From Isoetes taiwanensis (Eukaryota; Streptophyta; Lycopodiopsida; Isoetales; Isoetaceae), in the NCBI GenBank assembly GCA_021234155.1, contig JAJEKV010000031.1:17123150-17187149 (forward strand): 64,000 nucleotides of DNA, given 5' to 3'. The notes under the pieces are model-generated. The model did no database searches and was not told where the DNA came from. It saw only the letters and a program-made list of their open reading frames with translations. This document shows, piece after piece, positions 59,321 to 64,000 of this stretch. Made by a program: the position numbers and the translations under genes. How positions within the stretch are numbered: the first letter of the stretch is position 1; each line of letters begins with the position of its first letter.

Positions 59321-60200
59321 ATGTCTGCCGATGCAACTCTCTGGAAATACTTCATCCACCCTGTATTGGAGATTGACAATTATTTTACCTGGAGAGATGC
59401 TTTCGAAACTAACCTTAATCTCAGAGATTTAGGTGAAGTTTTCCTGTCAACTTGGAATCCTACCACTCTTGATGAAAAGCAGAAGGATTTTAAAGCATGG
59501 AATCATCTCAAAGCCCCGCATATATGCACGATTTTCAAAGGGATTTGAGAGTCTATACATCCTTCTCTCAGCCCTTGCATTCTTGCATCAAACTTGTACT
59601 CAAGGTGGTGAAGGACAAAGAAATTAATATTCAAAGTAAGATGGACAACTTAAGGTCGGGCGATTGTACCAACATGAGAGATTATATGCGAAAATTCAAA
59701 GGATTGAAGGAAGAATATTTTGCAGCAGGTGGAAATATATCCAATAGCACCCTTATTCAGTATGCTCTCAAAGAGTTACCCCGTGAATATCAATCTATCA
59801 TTGACTATTACAAGTCAGCAGGACAAAATTACTATCGGTTTCAATCAGCTTGAACGTAAACTAGTAGATCTTGAACAAGAACGAAAAAGGTATGATCGAT
59901 CGGCTACTTTCTATTCTAAAGCTCGAATTTCTTCACCTCCTATGAATCCTTTAGCTTCCTCCTCTCGTGAACACAAGGAAAGTTTGAGAACAGCCCCTAG
60001 CTCTGACTCTAAGCAACCATTTTCTTGCTGGTATTGCAACAAAAAGGGCACATCAAAAGAGATTGCAAGAAACTTCTTAAAGATGTTGCTGAATTTCTCA
60101 AACATAAGGAATCTCAACAGAAGCTAAGGATCCGAGTTCTAAGGATCCGGTTCTCGCTCATGAAGTTATCAAGTAAGTTTCTCATAATCGACTTGGAGGA
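59321..60200 (+). pseudogene. Copia gag, frameshifted
   Basis: Starts at ATG 59321 (MSADATLWKYF). The gag body follows with NYFTWRDAFETNL, then, after a shift near 59515, MRDYMRKFKGLKEEYFAAGG and LIQYALKELPREYQSI, the usual copia gag helix block. A CCHC zinc knuckle CWYCNKKG / HIKRDC spans 60026-60070 but needs one extra base in AAAAAGGGC to stay in frame. A second shift lies near 59830. Gag forms the particle that carries the RNA. Confidence 0.8.
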
Positions 60201-60239
60201 AGAAGAATTGCGCCTCAATTTTGCTACGTAAAAGCTACA

Positions 60240-61200
60240 TCATAATAATTGGCTAGTTGACTCGGGGCAACCAAGCACTTGATGTGTCACCAAATGTTTT
60301 CCAAAGATATTAAATCTTTTGATAAAACAATGGTAAAGATGGCGATGGCAATCTAGCTAAGTCTACGGGCAAAAGGAAATGTGTCTATTTCCACCACAAA
60401 ATGCCTCACTCTCTCAGCTTGAAGATGTGATCCTAGTACTGGATTACTTGTAAATTTGCTTAGTGTAAGCGAATTTGATAAAAAGATGGGCTATTCTCGT
60501 CTGCTTTTGATGGTCTTGTGCACATTCTCCATAAAAATCCATTGAAGTTTATTGACCTTAAACAAATTGGACCCATTGCTCAAGGTCATCTTAATGAGGA
60601 GGGCTTATATATTTTGGATACTCCAACAACTAGTTCAAGTGCAAAGGCGAGTCCTCTCTCACCGCTGTTGCTCCTAAAACAAAGAGAATCTTTATGGCAT
60701 GCTAGATTTGGGCATATTCATCTCCCCGGCTTTGGTTTCAAAGATCCAAACTCAATATGGTTCAAGGCATGCCTCCCTCACAACAAAGGACCTTCCGTGG
60801 TAATCGCATGCAGCCTTGGTAAACAAATACAAGCGCCCTATCCCCCCAAGTGTCAATTTAGGGCTCAACAACCACCGGAGCTTCTTCACAATCGATATTT
60901 GTCACCCGCCAATAGAATCTCTAGCTGGAAATAGGTACTTTCTTGTGATTGTTGATGATTTCAAGAGATATACGGGGTTTATCCCATTAAGCTCAAGTCT
61001 CAAGCATTTGTCGCTTTTAAAACATTCAAATTTGCAAGTGGAAAAAGGAGTTCTCTACTCCTATTAAAGCTCTCGATCCGATAATGCCAAGGAATATCTC
61101 TCTCAAGAGTTTTAGGCTTACATTGAATCCAAAGGGATACAACGAGAGCTGATTATGCCGTATGCCCACTCCCAAAACGGCGTGGGCGTAAAAGGAAAAC
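60240..61200 (+). pseudogene. Copia protease and integrase, frameshifted
   Basis: Protease: LVDSG at 60253-60267, then the shifted frame gives ATKHLM, so one base is missing in the G run. NLLSVSEFDKKMGYS precedes the integrase zinc region, where LWHARFGHI gives the H-x3-H part. The integrase core shows TIDICHPP (first Asp, near 60890), RYFLVIVDDFKRYTGF, then SDNAKEYLSQEF (second Asp, near 61080) and PYAHSQNGVG. Stops lie between these blocks, so no single frame is open. Confidence 0.8.
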
Positions 61201-62098
61201 CGAACACTTATGAATTTGACTCAGAGCATGCTGAAATTTAAAGAATTGCCTCCACAACTCAATGAGGCAGCTCTAACTGCCGCCCCTTTGTAATAGGGCT
61301 CCCACTCAAGCTATCAAGTATAAGACGCCATTTGAGGCTCTTTATGGCGAAAACCAGATGTATCAAATCTAAGAGTATTTGGTCGCTTGAATTTGCTACA
61401 CGTTCCTAGGGAACTCCCCGCAAAAGCAAGGCAAACTCGCCGACAGGCCACTAAAGTCATATTTATTGGCTATCCTACAAACATGAAAGGTTGGAGATGC
61501 TATGATCCTCTCACCAAACGTGTATTTGCATCAATGAAGCATGCATTTTATTGAAGATGCAAATCTACTCTCAAGAGTTCTATCAACCAAACAAAGCCGA
61601 TTATGAAAGGGTGATCATAAATACCTTTGACATTGAAGATGCCACTCAAGCTGGTCAAGTTCGTCCAGCTGGTCGCTTCTACTAGTTTGGAGGTTAGACA
61701 TTCCTCATCCGCTACCAATCTTACAAGTATTCTTGATATTGGTCCTTCTAATGCCGCTACAAGTGTCTCTCACAATGCCTATGATGACTTTGAACCTTTA
61801 GCATATGAGGAGCCCTTTGTCGATGAGGAATCGATGGATGAGATATCCCACCACTTGACCTCGCCATTGTTTCAAAGATGAAACACCAATGGAAACAATT
61901 GTCCCGCATCTTCCTTTGCTTCAAGGTCTGAAAGAATTGCTAAAGAATTGCTCGCCATCGCCACCAACTACTTTCTGGATGATCTTCCATCTAAAATTCA
62001 TTGCAATTATGTTCTAATGGCCAAAGTGCTATCAGCTCCTCAAGACCCTCATCAGCCATATACAAGCAAAGAAAAGACCCTTACTGGGTTACAACGCA
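61201..62098 (+). pseudogene. Copia integrase C-terminus and linker
   Basis: After the integrase core the reading breaks up. GY-like FIGYPTNMKGWRCYDP (about 61460-61515) is the copia block near the integrase C-terminus. The stretch 61627-61881 is open and acidic, the usual variable linker ahead of reverse transcriptase. Confidence 0.6.
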
Positions 62099-62851
62099 AT
62101 GCAAGAGGAAATCGCTATGATGCATAAGCAAGGAACATGTGAGCTTGTGCCTAAACCCATAGCAGCTAATGTCATTGGTGCTAAATGGGTGTTTCGCACG
62201 AAATATCATGCTGATGGCACACTATCTAAGCGTAAAGCAAGGCTAGTGGCCAAAGGTTTCACGCAAAAAGAAGGATTTGATTATCATGATGTTTTTGCAC
62301 CCGTCGTCCGATTGGACACATTGAAGGTAGTGATAGCATTGGCAGCACAAAAAGCTTGGCCTCTATATCAAATGGACTTCAAATCAGCTTTTTTAAATGG
62401 AGATCTCGAAGAAGAGCTCTATATGTCTCAACCACCTGGTTTCAAAGATCAAAATTATCCCAATTATGTGTGCAAGTTGAAAAAAAGCTTGTATTGCCTC
62501 AGGCAAGCTCCACGGTGTTGGAATACCAAGATCAATCAGCTTGGATATCAGAGATCAAGAGCTGATCCTAGCCTATATTTTATTCTCTCAAAATCACAAG
62601 TTAGTGTTCTTCTGCTCTATGTAGACGACACCATTATGACAGGGGATGCAGCTCACATTATCTCTCACACTAAAGCAACACTTGCAGCCAGCTTTGAAGT
62701 CACGGATCTAGGGCTAATGCATTATTGCCTAGGACTAGAAGTCCGCAAGATCCTCGTGGGATTCATCTCACGCAGCAGAAAATACATTTCAGAATTGCTT
62801 GACAAATTTCACATGGCGATCGCAAAGCTTTATCCACTCCATGTGATTTGA
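62099..62851 (+). pseudogene. Copia reverse transcriptase
   Basis: The longest open frame of the element (250 codons). It has GAKWVFRTKYHADG, KARLVAKGFTQKEGFDY, FAPVVRL, MDFKSAFLNGDLEEELYM, then YCLRQAPRCW and the catalytic YVDD at 62618-62629. A few residues are missing between KINQ and LGYQRS. Near 62750-62790 two opposite one-base shifts garble about ten residues before KYISELLDKF. The frame ends at 62851 just before RNase H, where another shift is needed. Confidence 0.9.
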
Positions 62852-62889
62852 GTCAAACGCCACTCTTGAAACAGATAAAGAAAATGTTG

Positions 62890-63579
62890 ATGCAACACTA
62901 TATAGGCAATTGGTTGGCGCTTTACTATATCTCACCAACACTAGGCCATACATTACTTATATTGTTGCAGTTCTCACAAGGTTTATGCATCATCCTAAGG
63001 AACCACACCGAGAGCAAACAAACGAAGTTCTACATTATCTAAAAGGCACTCAAAATGAAGGAGTTTTGTACTCAAAAGTTTCAGATCCTCATCTTTTACC
63101 GTTCTCCGACTCGACATGGCTTCCACGGATCTTGAGAAAAAGGAAATGCATCACAAAGCTACGCCTCTTTCTTTGAGGCAATCCTATAAGCCGGAGTTCT
63201 AAAAGCGTAAGACTAATAGCATTAGTACTACTGGTGGGCTGAACTCAAAGCTTTGGTTACAAATAGCCAAGAAATGAGATGGTTAGTACACCTATTTGAA
63301 GACCTCGGCTTTCCGATCAAGCCAAGAACCATTTATCAGGATAACAAGCAGCCATTGCCCATGCAAAAGACCACAGAATGCATTTGCTGATTAAACACAT
63401 GGACATCAAGCTATGGTTTATCAAAGAGCAACTCGAAAATGGTTACCTATCTCTATTTTACTGTTCTACCAAACATCAAGTTGCAGATGGCTTCACCAAA
63501 CCCTTGGGCGGGCATCAGTCTAGTCGCATGAAAGAACTTCTTCACGTGCTGCCCCATGATTGTCCTCAGGGGGGATAAT
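62890..63579 (+). pseudogene. Copia RNase H and pol C-terminus
   Basis: VGALLYLTNTRPYITY, then RFMHHPKEPH and LHYLKGT, lead into the RNase H start (FSDSTW). A broken stretch follows, with EMRWLVHLFEDLGF, DNKQ (a catalytic Asp in copia RNase H), HMDIKLWFIKEQLENG and QVADGFTKPL. The frame ends at PQGG and TAA, just before the 3' non-coding part. Confidence 0.8.
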
Positions 63580-63610
63580 CAGTCTACTGTTCTTTTTTTA
63601 GCCATGTTAG

Positions 63611-63623
63611 TCATCAGGGGGGA
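63611..63623 (+). other. Polypurine tract of the copia element
   Basis: TCATCAGGGGGGA directly precedes the 3' LTR and would prime plus-strand DNA. The same core CAGGGGGGA occurs about 50 bp upstream, across the pol stop codon. Confidence 0.8.
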
Positions 63624-63804
63624 TGTTAGCACATTATACTTTCCATGACATACTCTCTAGATGACTAGACATGCCACATGTTGCTGACATGGCTCTACTA
63701 TAAAGCCATAGTCATGCCTTTCTAGTTTTCATTCAGTTCACTCACTAGCCTAGCTAATTCGTGCATCTCATTTTGCCTTCTTGCATATTCACTTCACATC
63801 TTCA
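63624..63804 (+). repeat. 3' LTR of the copia element
   Basis: 181 bp, identical to the 5' LTR except for one base, and followed by the ACATA target duplication at 63805-63809. Confidence 0.95.
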
Positions 63805-64000
63805 ACATACGACCCTAATAGCATTCGAGAACAATTTGAAACACCAAACAATGTATTGTACAACAAAACCTTTTGTGGCAATAATTGCACTGCTGCACAT
63901 CAAAGGGGGAAGGCAAACCTCTACACACTGAACTGCACATTAACTTCGGCTTAGAATTACGGAAAGGTTCTCAGTTTGCCTTCTGTTCATTTTGCTGATA

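Larger units (their letters stand above)
58788..63804 (+). mobile_element. Complete Ty1/copia LTR retrotransposon
   Basis: A 5017-bp element with two 181-bp LTRs, a primer-binding site, gag, protease, integrase, reverse transcriptase, RNase H and a polypurine tract, in copia order (integrase before reverse transcriptase). ACATA at 58783-58787 and at 63805-63809 is the target-site duplication. The LTRs differ at a single base, so insertion was recent. Even so, the coding region needs several frame changes: near 59515, 59830, 60050, 60262, in integrase, and a compensating pair near 62750 and 62785. It is either a young defective copy moved in trans or an intact element with consensus errors. 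Confidence 0.95.

Noticed and set aside
1-64000. CRISPR array, bacterial operon or ribosome-binding sites
   Set aside because: The spliced genes and plant transposons show eukaryotic nuclear DNA, and no regularly spaced repeats with unique spacers exist.

Overview
The window looks like nuclear DNA of a land plant: many small exons with GT/AG introns, a recognisable plant exocyst gene, plant-type LTR retrotransposons primed by initiator Met-tRNA, plant LINE domains, and several MITEs. Gene density is low and about half the window holds nothing I can identify. A kinesin motor most like the kinesin-3 class, which I do not recall from flowering plants, hints at a non-angiosperm land plant (fern, lycophyte, bryophyte or gymnosperm). 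That placement is inference only.

Layout. 1-31,200: AT-rich, no convincing gene; tRNA-promoter-like SINE pieces (3.5-4.2 kb, 21.6 kb), local duplications (18.6-20.3 kb and 29.9-30.2 kb), an unassigned minus-strand coding-like tract (25.3-26.6 kb) and a probable LINE ORF1 scrap (28.4-28.8 kb). 31,241-33,707: a broken kinesin motor gene, + strand. 33,994-35,760: 3' end of a LINE (minus), two minisatellites, and a damaged RING-H2 ubiquitin-ligase fragment. 35,845-39,170: a decayed Ty3/gypsy element (minus) with a 5'-truncated LINE inserted in its reverse transcriptase region. 42,041-42,270: a foldback. 42,548-53,776: a full-length 25-exon SEC6 (exocyst subunit) gene on the + strand. 54,515-58,012: a MITE, two Helitron-like 3' ends, an AT-rich palindromic stretch and a CACTA MITE inserted into a 12-bp minisatellite. 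58,788-63,804: a complete Ty1/copia element with 181-bp LTRs that differ at one base and a 5-bp target duplication.

SEC6 is the only gene close to intact. Its 25 exons splice to about 752 residues, the family length, but exon 2 has AA instead of AG at its acceptor, exon 8 carries one extra base, and exon 19 lacks one base. Similar one-base indels, often at homopolymers, also break the kinesin gene, the RING fragment and the very young copia element. Two explanations compete: genuine recent pseudogenes, or residual consensus errors in a long-read assembly. The sequence alone cannot settle which.

I see no new multi-gene system. The most rewarding items are the SEC6 lesions (two of them in exons that can be skipped in frame), the kinesin-3-like motor, a shared hairpin-plus-microsatellite 3' end of a LINE family, and the Helitron-like termini facing away from each other.
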